In this document: positions 27,996-35,873 of the stretch, one piece after another
Layout of the letters: each line of letters opens with the position of its first letter
Numbering within the stretch: position 1 is the first letter of the stretch
Assembly (NCBI GenBank): GCA_964560875.1
Contig: CAZLMW010000035.1
Coordinates: 1-64,000 of the forward strand
Source: CAZLMW01 sp964560875
GTDB taxonomy: Bacteria > Myxococcota_A > UBA9042
DNA: 64,000 bases
Direction: 5' to 3'
Position numbers and translations under genes: made by a program
The notes under the pieces: generated by a model
Seen by the model: only the letters and a program-made list of their open reading frames with translations
Told to the model about the DNA's origin: nothing
Database searches by the model: none

Positions 27996-29371
27996 TCGGG
28001 CTTGTCCGCAGGCGTGGACGACGCTGCGTCTACCTTGGCGCCGTCACGGCGATCCAGGACGTCTCGTTCGGTCTTGCGCCAGAACTGGATCATGCCCCAG
28101 AAGTGCTCGGTGAACGGGTCAATCTCGTGCTGCGGGTACAGCGAGGCGACCTTCTCGCGGACGATGGCCTTGGCCTGGTCGGTGCCAAAGAAGTTCCAGA
28201 CGACCTCGTCGAGATGGGAAAGGTGGGTGGCGCAGAACTCGTTGAACGCGTCGACCTGCATCTTCTCGCGGGTGATGTCGGCGTAGGCGGCGATGCGCTC
28301 GCGGAAGGGGAGGTCCTTTTTCTGAACGGCGTAGTACGGCTCCCAATCGGGCATTCGCTGCATGGGGCGCTTGGTGGCGGCGCAGAACAACGACCACCGC
28401 AGCATCTTCTTCACCATGTTCGGGAAGTGGTAGTGCAGCGACGTGACCTGGAAATCGGGGCACGCGTTGGCGAAATCGATGGCGTAGAAGCGTCCGTCCT
28501 CGGTGCTGCGCAAGCTCTCGCAGCTGTTGAACTCCCAACCAAAGAAGCCGTTGATGGTCAGCTGCTGATCCACCAGGAACGACCATTCGTCCGAGTCGGC
28601 GAAGAAGAAATCCACCTGGTAGCGGTCATGGAGGGGTTTGTCCGGGTCGTAGCGGACCACTTCAACCTGCGGACCGATGCCGATGGTGCGCACGAAGAGG
28701 TCGTACGGGATGGCCTTTTGCATGTGCATCAGGCGTGTGCCGCTCTTGTCGTAGCTGGCCTGGAGCTGCTCACGATTGTCGATCTTGGTGACACCGACCC
28801 AACCGCCGCCGTCGTAGGGCTTCATGAAGTGGGGGTAGCCGAGGTCGTCAGCGACCGCGCCGAGGTCGAAAAGGCGGGCGTAGCGGCGCAACGTGGGACC
28901 GACGTCGGGGCCGGGAGCATGGTCGCGCGGCGGCACGATCCACGTGTCAGGCACATCGAGGCCGAGGTGCATCATCGCCGCGTAGCTGGTCTGTTTCTCC
29001 ATCGACTGCAGCGCCCATGGATTGTTGAGCACGTACAGCCCGTCCATGATGATCGCTTTCTTGATCCACTCGCGGCTCGTCGTGAACCAGTGGGTCAGCC
29101 GGTCCAGGACGATGTCGTAGCGACACGGCTGGCGCAGTGAAAAAGGCTCCACAGTCACGCGTTCAATCGCGAAATCGACGACCTCAGAGCCGAGCTCGAT
29201 CGACAGGTTCAGGTCCCGAATAATGGCTTCGTAGCAGGCTGGCCAGCACAGATCCGCGCCGAGCGAGAGGCCGATGGTGCGCGTCACGGGTGTCGGCTTC
29301 TTGGGCCGCTTGGCCGGTTTTCGTGCCGCTTTCCTGGCGGGTTTGCTGGTCGTCTTGCGCTTGGTGGCCAT
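27992..29371 (-). CDS. divergent ATP-grasp ligase with basic N-terminal tail
   Basis: The 459-residue protein opens with about 30 Lys/Arg/Ala/Pro-rich residues, then a domain of about 130 residues and an ATP-grasp core. The ATP Lys sits in YPHFMKPYDGGGWVGV, and the metal-ligand end is RFYAIDFANACPDF, preceded by GFFGWEFNSCESL. It is clearly different from the other three ligases here, which share HMEW and ExxxR end motifs, so the cluster contains two ATP-grasp types. A long helical C-terminal extension with many aromatic residues follows. The stop overlaps the next gene by ATGA, and it lies 12 nt after the esterase gene at 29384. Confidence 0.84.
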   Translation of the reverse strand: MATKRKTTSKPARKAARKPAKRPKKPTPVTRTIGLSLGADLCWPACYEAIIRDLNLSIELGSEVVDFAIERVTVEPFSLRQPCRYDIVLDRLTHWFTTSREWIKKAIIMDGLYVLNNPWALQSMEKQTSYAAMMHLGLDVPDTWIVPPRDHAPGPDVGPTLRRYARLFDLGAVADDLGYPHFMKPYDGGGWVGVTKIDNREQLQASYDKSGTRLMHMQKAIPYDLFVRTIGIGPQVEVVRYDPDKPLHDRYQVDFFFADSDEWSFLVDQQLTINGFFGWEFNSCESLRSTEDGRFYAIDFANACPDFQVTSLHYHFPNMVKKMLRWSLFCAATKRPMQRMPDWEPYYAVQKKDLPFRERIAAYADITREKMQVDAFNEFCATHLSHLDEVVWNFFGTDQAKAIVREKVASLYPQHEIDPFTEHFWGMIQFWRKTERDVLDRRDGAKVDAASSTPADKPE

Positions 29372-29383
29372 CGCGGTCTCCGC

Positions 29384-30517
29384 CTACTCGTACGTCATCC
29401 AGAGGTGCCCGGGGAAGAGCCACGACAGCCCCTCACGCAAGCGATCCCGCCAGTTTTCCCAGTTGTGTCCATCGGGCGCCCAACGGTACCGCAGGTCCAT
29501 CCCCGTTGACTGCAACAGCGGCACAATAGACCGGTTTTCGTAGATCAACGTCTCGTACATGCCGCAGCTCAGGTAGACGCGGTCGGACGGTCGGCCGGGA
29601 TCGGCTCGCAGCGCGTTCATGAACTTGACGACCGGGTCGAACGCCGGGCCGCGGGTGTGGTCGCCGATGTCGCTGAACGCGAACGAACCGGACTGCAGCA
29701 GAAGGCGGCCGAAGACGCCTGGACGTCGCCACGCAACGGAAAGAGCCGCGACGCCGCCGAAGCTCGCGCCCATCAGGCATCGGGTCGCCGGGGTCCCGTA
29801 GACGGGCAGCTTGGCTTCGAGCTTGGGCAGCAACACGTCTGCGATGTAGCTGATGTGGTCTTCGTTGTCGGGGTACTCGACCAGGCGATCACCGGGATGG
29901 GTGAAGCACACGATGAGCGGCAGGATCTCGTCGCGGTGGATCAGGTTGTCGAGCACCGTCTTCATCGCGGCGTATTTCAAGAAGTCGCCGCCATCGTGCA
30001 CGACGAGCAGCGGGTAGCGGCCGGTTTCGACGAATCGGGCCGGCTTGTAGATGGTGATGTGCCGCGGTTCGCCGAACGGGGTCTGGAGGATGCGGTGCTC
30101 CGACAGCGTGCCGGGGCGAACTTCGGGGTCGTGCTCGCACCAATTCGGGCGCTCATAGCCGTCGCCATAGATGACAGAGTTGGCGCCGAAAGGATCGTGT
30201 GCGCGCTTGGGGTTGAGCGGGTCACGCAGCCACTCACGATGGTCGCCTCGTACCACGTTTAGCTTGTATTCGATGCGCGACCTGGCCGGCACTTCGACAA
30301 CGCAGAACCAAAAATCGGTGTCCGCGATGTGGGTGAACGGCATCTCGGACGGCAGCCCGTAGATGAAGTGGCGCAGGTAGACGGCATCGGCGTGCCCTCG
30401 CCAGGCAAACGTGGCGTGAGGGCCCTCGATGATCGGGAAGGACTGGCTGCAAAACGCGTCGATGGCGTCTGCGTCGGGTGTTCCGTCGGCGCGGAGCTGG
30501 TCGATGACGAGGGTCAT
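29384..30517 (-). CDS. enterochelin-esterase-like alpha/beta-hydrolase
   Basis: At 377 residues it has the two-part layout of Fes-type esterases: an N-terminal immunoglobulin-like half (about 1-130, FTHIADTDFWFCV and RAHDPFGANS) and a catalytic alpha/beta-hydrolase half. The nucleophile is the Ser of GASFGG, with DGGDF as oxyanion region and DGHNWENWRDRL carrying the catalytic His. Known Fes enzymes hydrolyse ester bonds in trilactone siderophores, but no siderophore genes are visible here. Its start overlaps the stop of the S51-like gene by four bases. Paired with the second, smaller esterase at 27213 it suggests two hydrolytic steps on the cluster product. Confidence 0.84.
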   Translation of the reverse strand: MTLVIDQLRADGTPDADAIDAFCSQSFPIIEGPHATFAWRGHADAVYLRHFIYGLPSEMPFTHIADTDFWFCVVEVPARSRIEYKLNVVRGDHREWLRDPLNPKRAHDPFGANSVIYGDGYERPNWCEHDPEVRPGTLSEHRILQTPFGEPRHITIYKPARFVETGRYPLLVVHDGGDFLKYAAMKTVLDNLIHRDEILPLIVCFTHPGDRLVEYPDNEDHISYIADVLLPKLEAKLPVYGTPATRCLMGASFGGVAALSVAWRRPGVFGRLLLQSGSFAFSDIGDHTRGPAFDPVVKFMNALRADPGRPSDRVYLSCGMYETLIYENRSIVPLLQSTGMDLRYRWAPDGHNWENWRDRLREGLSWLFPGHLWMTYE

Positions 30518-31494
30518 GACACCTCCGCCGGGTCGACCGTCCCGGCCGCAGAAAGCAGGCGCAGATCGTGGGATGTGTCGAGGACCTCGCTGGCGGCGAA
30601 GGCAGCATGGGCGCCGTCGGGGAGGATGACGCAGCGGGCTGGATTCATGCGGCGCGCCATCAACGCGACGCGTCCGTTGTCTTCGAGGTCAAGGCGTCGA
30701 TGCGCGTGGGGAAGGGCGACCACGTCGTCTACGAGGCCGAGGCCATGGTCGAGCACCTCGGCGTCACCGTCGCCCCACGGCGGGAAATCGTGGAAAAGCA
30801 CAACGCGCGAGGTCATCGCCATCGCGCCAGCGGACCACGCCATGACATGCCGGTCCACGAGCAGTGACCGCAGGGCGAAAAGGCGCAGGCGGTTGAGAAG
30901 AACGGCGACGTGTCCTCCGGCGATGCACACCAGGCGGACGCCCTCGAGGGCGTGTGCGACCTGCTCGCGGTGCCGGGCGATGGACGGCCGCGTGCCCGGT
31001 TTCACGGTCTGTTGGAAGTCGAGGTGAATCGCCTTGACGCGGCGCAGATGATGTCGGTCGAGCTCGGCGATGGCGGCGATAGCGGCAACCTGCTCGGGAC
31101 CGTAGAGGTCATCGTCGGCGTCGTGTGCGAGGAGCTCGCGTGCGGCGGCCATCGCGTGATTGAGGCGTCGCCGATAGATCACCTGCAGCCGACGCAGCTT
31201 GTCCTGGCGCTGTCGGTGGAGCTCGAAATAATCCGGATCGTCGGCGGCGATGGTCTTCCAGCGCGTGTAGAGGCGAAGGTTGACGGCGTTGTTGCCCAGC
31301 GCTGTCTGGAGCTCGTTGTCATCCTTTTCGCGTTCTCGCCAACCGGCGGTGACCAACCCAATCGGACGGTTTTGCGCGAGTTTGGGTGCGAGATCGGTAA
31401 TCGTCGGCTTCAGACGCTGCGGTCCGCAAAGCGTGACCGTGGCGGCGGACGCGTCGGAATCGGGCACAGAGATGGCGGTCGGTGACGGGCTCAT
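30514..31494 (-). CDS. S51/cyanophycinase-like peptidase (class I GAT-like fold)
   Basis: ATG 31494 is preferred because the residues before it look non-conserved; ATG 31552-31554 is an alternative. In the 326-residue product, GLVTAGWREREKDD near the front, CIAGGHVAVL (about 190-200) and VMAWSAGAMAM with Ser221 form the pattern of the peptidase E/cyanophycinase superfamily, where the SAG serine is the nucleophile. A helical insert with many Arg and His residues separates the first and second motifs. Members cleave dipeptides with N-terminal Asp or beta-linked Asp-Arg units of cyanophycin. As first gene of an operon containing ligases, it is a candidate depolymerase for their product. Confidence 0.78.
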   Translation of the reverse strand: MSPSPTAISVPDSDASAATVTLCGPQRLKPTITDLAPKLAQNRPIGLVTAGWREREKDDNELQTALGNNAVNLRLYTRWKTIAADDPDYFELHRQRQDKLRRLQVIYRRRLNHAMAAARELLAHDADDDLYGPEQVAAIAAIAELDRHHLRRVKAIHLDFQQTVKPGTRPSIARHREQVAHALEGVRLVCIAGGHVAVLLNRLRLFALRSLLVDRHVMAWSAGAMAMTSRVVLFHDFPPWGDGDAEVLDHGLGLVDDVVALPHAHRRLDLEDNGRVALMARRMNPARCVILPDGAHAAFAASEVLDTSHDLRLLSAAGTVDPAEVS

Positions 31495-31671
31495 GGGAGG
31501 CGGATGGTGGCGATGGGCCGTCCAACCGTCAACGGCTGCCGAAAACGGAGTCATGGGCCGGATCGACGGGACAAGGATCGCCGCCAAAACGATGCTTGTC
31601 TGCAGGGTTGAATGCCTGCACCCTCCGCGCCCGCCGGGACCAACCCGCACTTTTCCAACCCGGGGCGCGCC
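31495..31671. promoter_or_regulatory. divergent promoter region of the ATP-grasp cluster
   Basis: This 177-bp spacer separates the minus-strand operon (S51, esterase, ATP-grasp, esterase, ATP-grasp) from the plus-strand operon (ATP-grasp, ATP-grasp, GlgA-like). No -10/-35 pair or clear operator is visible to me. Shared control is inferred from the geometry. Confidence 0.45.
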
Positions 31672-32892
31672 ATGCACGTCATTCTCGTCGAACCTGCCTT
31701 TCCGCATTACCAGCGGCAGTTCGCACGCGGTCTCAAGGAAGCGGGCGCCTATGTCACCGGCATCGGCGAGCGGCCATGGGACTGGCTCGATGGCGACCTC
31801 AAGTCATGGCTGGGCGCCTACGAGCAGGTTGGGTCAGTGTGCGATGTCGGACAGATGCACGCCGCCGTCCGCCGCATCCAGGAGCGCGGCTGGGTCGACC
31901 GGCTCGAGGCCACCGTCGAAGCGCACATGCTGCCCGTCGCCAAGGTTCGCGACGCGTGCTCCATCCCCGGGCTGACCTACGAACAGGCCGTGTTGTGCCG
32001 CGACAAACCCAAACAGAAGGAATTCCTGCGCCGCCACGGCATCGCTTGCGCCGCGTCAATCGCCGCTGATTCCGCCGCCGAGGTGCGCGACTTCGTTGCC
32101 GAGGTCGGATTCCCGGTCATCTTGAAGCCGCGGGCCGGCGCTGGGGCAGCTGGAACCGTACGGGTCAACAACGCCGCCGAGCTCGAAGCCGCCATCATCG
32201 AGGCCGGTGTCGAGAAGGGCACCAGCATCGCCGTCGAGGAGTTCAACCAGGGGCACGAAGGCTTCTACGACACGCTCACAGTCAATCGTAAGGTTTCGTA
32301 CGAGTTCATCTCGCACTACTATCCCAACGTCCTTGTCGCGATGCGTACCCGCGGCGTCAACCCCATGATCATCGCCACCAACCGCACCGATGCCCCCAGC
32401 TACGACGAGGTCAAGGCGATGGGGCGCAAGGTCGTCGAGGCGCTCGGGCTGCACACCGCCGCCACGCACATGGAGTGGTTTTTCGGCCCCCGCGGACTGC
32501 GATTTTCCGAGATCGGCGCGCGACCTCCCGGCGTCGGCCAATGGGACGTGTATTGCGCCGCGAACGACCTCGACCTCTACCGCGAGTGGGGCAACGCGAT
32601 CACCCACGGAAGGGTCAGCCGGCCTCCGTCACGCCGGTACGCCGCCGCGATCCTGAACATCCGACCCGAACGGGACGGAACGATTGTGGGCTACGAGGGC
32701 GTGGAGCACGCGAGGCAGTTGCTCGGCCCAGCGCTCATGGACTTCAACCTCCCCGAACCGGGCACCCCCACGCAACCGGTGTCAGCCGGCTACATGGCCA
32801 ACGCCTGGATTCGCGCCCGTCATCCCGACTATGACGAGCTGCACCGCCTGCTCGAAGAAGTCGGCCGGGTCATGCGTGTCCGCGTCCGATAG
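31672..32892 (+). CDS. ATP-grasp ligase, first gene of the plus-strand operon
   Basis: The start is ATG 31672 (MHVILVEPAFPHY), matching the N-termini of the paralogues; a frame opening 60 nt upstream would add a Pro-rich tail. The 406-residue protein carries a Rossmann-like front domain, the ATP Lys in FPVILKPRAGAGAAG, VEEFNQGHEGFYDTL as the central loop and HMEWFFGPRGLRFSEIGARPPG at the metal site. It resembles the 27173 and 32962 products along the whole length but has its own loop sequences, suggesting different acceptors. It is cytoplasmic by composition, with no signal peptide or membrane segment. Confidence 0.86.
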   Translation: MHVILVEPAFPHYQRQFARGLKEAGAYVTGIGERPWDWLDGDLKSWLGAYEQVGSVCDVGQMHAAVRRIQERGWVDRLEATVEAHMLPVAKVRDACSIPGLTYEQAVLCRDKPKQKEFLRRHGIACAASIAADSAAEVRDFVAEVGFPVILKPRAGAGAAGTVRVNNAAELEAAIIEAGVEKGTSIAVEEFNQGHEGFYDTLTVNRKVSYEFISHYYPNVLVAMRTRGVNPMIIATNRTDAPSYDEVKAMGRKVVEALGLHTAATHMEWFFGPRGLRFSEIGARPPGVGQWDVYCAANDLDLYREWGNAITHGRVSRPPSRRYAAAILNIRPERDGTIVGYEGVEHARQLLGPALMDFNLPEPGTPTQPVSAGYMANAWIRARHPDYDELHRLLEEVGRVMRVRVR

Positions 32893-32961
32893 CCGTTCGG
32901 CCGGTCCACAAACCCGATCGTCAGGTTCCTAACGACCTTTTCCCAACCACGGGCCCAGGCC

Positions 32962-34179
32962 ATGAAAGTCGCATTTATCGCCCCCGCGTATCCGCCCGAA
33001 CAAGCCAACTTCACCCGCGGTCTCGCCGAAGTCGGCGCCCACGTGATCGGCATCGGCAATCAGCCCGCGTCGCACCTTCCCGGGCGCGTACGGCGGCGGC
33101 TGGGCGAGTACCTGCAGGTCGACAACCTGTTCGACGAAGCCGCGGCGACCGAGACCATCGTCAAGGCGCTTCGCGGACGCGGGATCGACCGGGTGGAGAG
33201 CAATTGGGAGCCCGTGGTCCTGCTTGCCGCACGGATTCGCGAGCGGCTGGAGATCCCGGGGATGTCGCGCGACACCGTGCTTGGATTCCGCGACAAACAG
33301 CTGATGAAAGAGCGGCTCGTGGCCGCGGGTCTGCGGGTCCCACATAGCTTCCGTGCCACGTCCACCAAGGCGGCCCAGGAAGCGGCCGAGCGCATCGGAT
33401 TGCCGCTGATCGTCAAACCCATCGCCGGAGCCGGAAGCGCCGATACCTACCGCTGTGACGACCAGGCTGCGATCGACGAAGCGCTGCACAAGACCAAACA
33501 CGTGCCCGAGATCAGCGTCGAAGAGTTCGTCGACGGCGAGGAGTTCACGTACGACACCGTCTGCATCAACGGCCAACCCGCGTTCGAGAGCGTCGCGCAA
33601 TACTTCCCGCGTCCGCTCGATTTTCGGACCAACGAGTGGATCAGCCCGTACCAGGTCGTCTACCGCGACCCGTATCGCAAGGATCTGCAGGCCGGGGTCA
33701 AGCTCGGTCGCGCGGTGCTCAAGGCGCTCGGGATGGGCACCGGGTTCACGCACATGGAGTGGTACCGCAAGGCGGACGGCGAGGTTGTTTTCGGCGAGAT
33801 CGGCTGCCGCAACGGCGGCGGGCATTTCGCGGACATGATGAATTGGAGCAACGACTTCGACATCTTCCGCGAGTGGGCGCGATCCATCTGCTGGCACAGC
33901 TTCGAGGCGGAGGCGCAGCGGCGCTATCACGTCGGCATGGTCTTCAAACGGGCCGAAGGTGAAGGCAAAATCGCCGCCGTACACGGCATGGACCGCGTAT
34001 TGGCACGGTGGGGTGGCCACGTCGTCGCCAACGAGCTCTTGCCGGTCGGAACGCCGCGACGCAATTGGAAGCAGACGTTGCTCAGTGACGGCTTCGTCGC
34101 GTTCCGGCACCCGCGGCTCGACGTGGTCAACACCATCGCCAAGGACGTCATCAGCGGCGTTCGGATGGTCGCGAGGTAG
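32962..34179 (+). CDS. ATP-grasp ligase, second gene of the plus-strand operon
   Basis: The 405-residue paralogue begins MKVAFIAPAYPPEQANF. The ATP-binding Lys lies in LPLIVKPIAGAGSADT, the central loop reads VEEFVDGEEFTYDT, and the metal-site motif is HMEWYRKADGEVVFGEIGCRNGGG. The last segment differs from the ARPPG of its two relatives, so Asn replaces the first Pro next to the conserved Arg. It is 69 nt downstream of the previous ligase and two bases upstream of the GlgA-like ATG, indicating one transcript. Confidence 0.86.
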   Translation: MKVAFIAPAYPPEQANFTRGLAEVGAHVIGIGNQPASHLPGRVRRRLGEYLQVDNLFDEAAATETIVKALRGRGIDRVESNWEPVVLLAARIRERLEIPGMSRDTVLGFRDKQLMKERLVAAGLRVPHSFRATSTKAAQEAAERIGLPLIVKPIAGAGSADTYRCDDQAAIDEALHKTKHVPEISVEEFVDGEEFTYDTVCINGQPAFESVAQYFPRPLDFRTNEWISPYQVVYRDPYRKDLQAGVKLGRAVLKALGMGTGFTHMEWYRKADGEVVFGEIGCRNGGGHFADMMNWSNDFDIFREWARSICWHSFEAEAQRRYHVGMVFKRAEGEGKIAAVHGMDRVLARWGGHVVANELLPVGTPRRNWKQTLLSDGFVAFRHPRLDVVNTIAKDVISGVRMVAR

Positions 34180-34181
34180 GC

Positions 34182-35726
34182 ATGTCTGGTGTTTCAGAGT
34201 CGATGACAGGGCTGGGCGTGACGGGGCTCGGCGTGACAGGGCTCGGCGGGACGGGGCGCGGCTTCAACGTGGTGCACGTCGCATCGGAGTGCGCTCCATG
34301 GGCGGCTTCGGGCGGCCTGGCGGAGGTCGTTGCGGCCTTGCCCCGTGCGCAAAGCGGCGGCGACATTGGGACCAGAATCGAACCCAAAATCGAAGGCAGA
34401 GTCGAAGGCAGAGTCGGAGGGCGGGCCAGCGTCGTCATCCCGGGCTATGTCGACGCGCTACACAAGCTCGAAGCGGCCGGCAAGTCCCCCGAGCGAGTCG
34501 GCGATCTCCTGACGATCCACCTCGACAACCGCGAGCTGCAGTTCGCGGCTTTTCACGTCGACGACGACGGGCTCGACCTGTGGCTGCTGGCGTGCGCCGA
34601 GCTCTTTGACCGCCCCGGCCTCTACGGTGACAGCCACGGCAGCTACGGGGACAACGCGCTGCGCTTTGCGGCTTTCTGTCACGCGGCACGCCTGCTTGTT
34701 CTGCGCGGCGACCTCGGCGACGTGGATGTGGTTCATTGCCACGATTGGCATGCCGCGCTGGTGCCCGTCATCGTCGGTGTGGCGGGCGGACCAAAGACCG
34801 TCTTGACGATTCACAACCTCGGCTACCAGGGCACGTTCGACAAGGCGTGGCTGCCGAGGATCGGGCTGCCGTGGCGCCTGTTCCGGCTCGAAGGCCTCGA
34901 GTTCCACGACCGCATCAACTACCTCAAGGGCGGCATCAACTTCTGCGACGCGCTGACGACGGTGAGCCCAACGTATGCGCGCGAGATCCTGACGAGCACC
35001 CATGGGGCGCATCTCGACGGGCTGCTGCGGCACCACGCGGGCAAACTGACCGGCATCCTCAACGGCATCGGCGACGCGTGGCGGCCCGAGGTCGACGACG
35101 CGATCGCAGCCAAGTTCGCCGCGACGGATCTCACCGGCAAAAAGACCTGCCGAGATGCACTGTGCGCGCGCTTTGGCGTCAAACCCCGCGCCGGAGAGCC
35201 CGTATTTGGCATCGTGTCCCGGCTGGCGTGGCAAAAAGGTCTCGACCTCGTCGCCGACATCGCTCCCTTGCTCGCCAAGAAGTCGGTGGTGTTGCTGCTC
35301 GGGAGCGGAGAGCCGGGGCTTGAACATCGCTTCGAAGCGCTCGCGGCCGCCCTCCCCGACCGCATCGGGGTGCACATCGGCTATGACGCCGCCATGTCGC
35401 GCACGCTGTTTGCCGGGTGCGATGCGATGCTGATGCCGAGCCGCTACGAACCGTGCGGGCTCGCCCAGATGCAGGCGATGCGCTACGGGACGCTGCCAGT
35501 CGTGCATGCGACAGGGGGGTTGCGCGATTCGGTCATCCACGGCGAGGACGGGTTTGTGTTCGAGGTCGGCGACGCCCAGGGCCTGCTGTGGGCATGTGGC
35601 GAGGCGCTTGACGCGTACCAGATGGCAGGCAAATGGTCCGCCATGCAGCAGGCGGCGATGACCAGGGACTTCACCTGGACGGCGTCGGCGGCACGGTATG
35701 CGAACGTCTACGGGTCTGTCGTGTGA
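34182..35726 (+). CDS. glgA: glycogen synthase GlgA-like GT5 glycosyltransferase with repeat-derived inserts
   Basis: The 514-residue product is a GT5/GT4-fold enzyme with SRLAWQKGLDLV and SRYEPCGLAQMQAMRYG near the C-terminus, as in ADP-glucose-dependent glycogen synthases. Two features are odd. The N-terminus carries a VTGLG-type repeat encoded by four 15-bp units, and an insert at about residues 58-80 is encoded by four 12-bp units. The nucleotide-sugar loop that reads KTGGL in the E. coli enzyme is ASGGL here, so the Lys is missing. A GAGG ribosome site precedes the ATG. The position two bases after an ATP-grasp gene ties it to the cluster, so it may act on a special glucan or acceptor and not on bulk glycogen. 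Confidence 0.85.
   Translation: MSGVSESMTGLGVTGLGVTGLGGTGRGFNVVHVASECAPWAASGGLAEVVAALPRAQSGGDIGTRIEPKIEGRVEGRVGGRASVVIPGYVDALHKLEAAGKSPERVGDLLTIHLDNRELQFAAFHVDDDGLDLWLLACAELFDRPGLYGDSHGSYGDNALRFAAFCHAARLLVLRGDLGDVDVVHCHDWHAALVPVIVGVAGGPKTVLTIHNLGYQGTFDKAWLPRIGLPWRLFRLEGLEFHDRINYLKGGINFCDALTTVSPTYAREILTSTHGAHLDGLLRHHAGKLTGILNGIGDAWRPEVDDAIAAKFAATDLTGKKTCRDALCARFGVKPRAGEPVFGIVSRLAWQKGLDLVADIAPLLAKKSVVLLLGSGEPGLEHRFEALAAALPDRIGVHIGYDAAMSRTLFAGCDAMLMPSRYEPCGLAQMQAMRYGTLPVVHATGGLRDSVIHGEDGFVFEVGDAQGLLWACGEALDAYQMAGKWSAMQQAAMTRDFTWTASAARYANVYGSVV
34205..34264 (+). repeat. four 15-bp tandem units in the glgA-like N-terminus
   Basis: Units of the type GACRGGGCTCGGCGT start at 34205, 34220, 34235 and 34250, the last degenerate. 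In frame they encode TGLGV-like pentapeptides. Confidence 0.88.
34374..34421 (+). repeat. four 12-bp tandem units in the glgA-like gene
   Basis: Units of the type AGARTCGAAGGC start at 34374, 34386, 34398 and 34410. They encode charged tetrapeptides (RIEP, KIEG, RVEG, RVGG) inserted where E. coli GlgA has a short turn. Confidence 0.88.
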
Positions 35727-35873
35727 GCGCCTCTCGACCCGCCAATACCGTGCGGATCGGGGACTCGTGACACCGCGTCCATTACGTGTCCAATACGAAT
35801 TGATGGATTCGGCGCCCGGTGACCAGCAACCTTGAACCTCGCTCGCAGTCCCGCGGCGTCTTGACCGGCAACC

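Noticed and set aside
25917..35726. Graspetide (microviridin-type) RiPP cluster
   Set aside because: ATP-grasp genes are present, but I found no small precursor gene with repeated Thr/Ser/Glu/Asp core motifs or transporter, and the esterase/S51/GlgA set does not fit.
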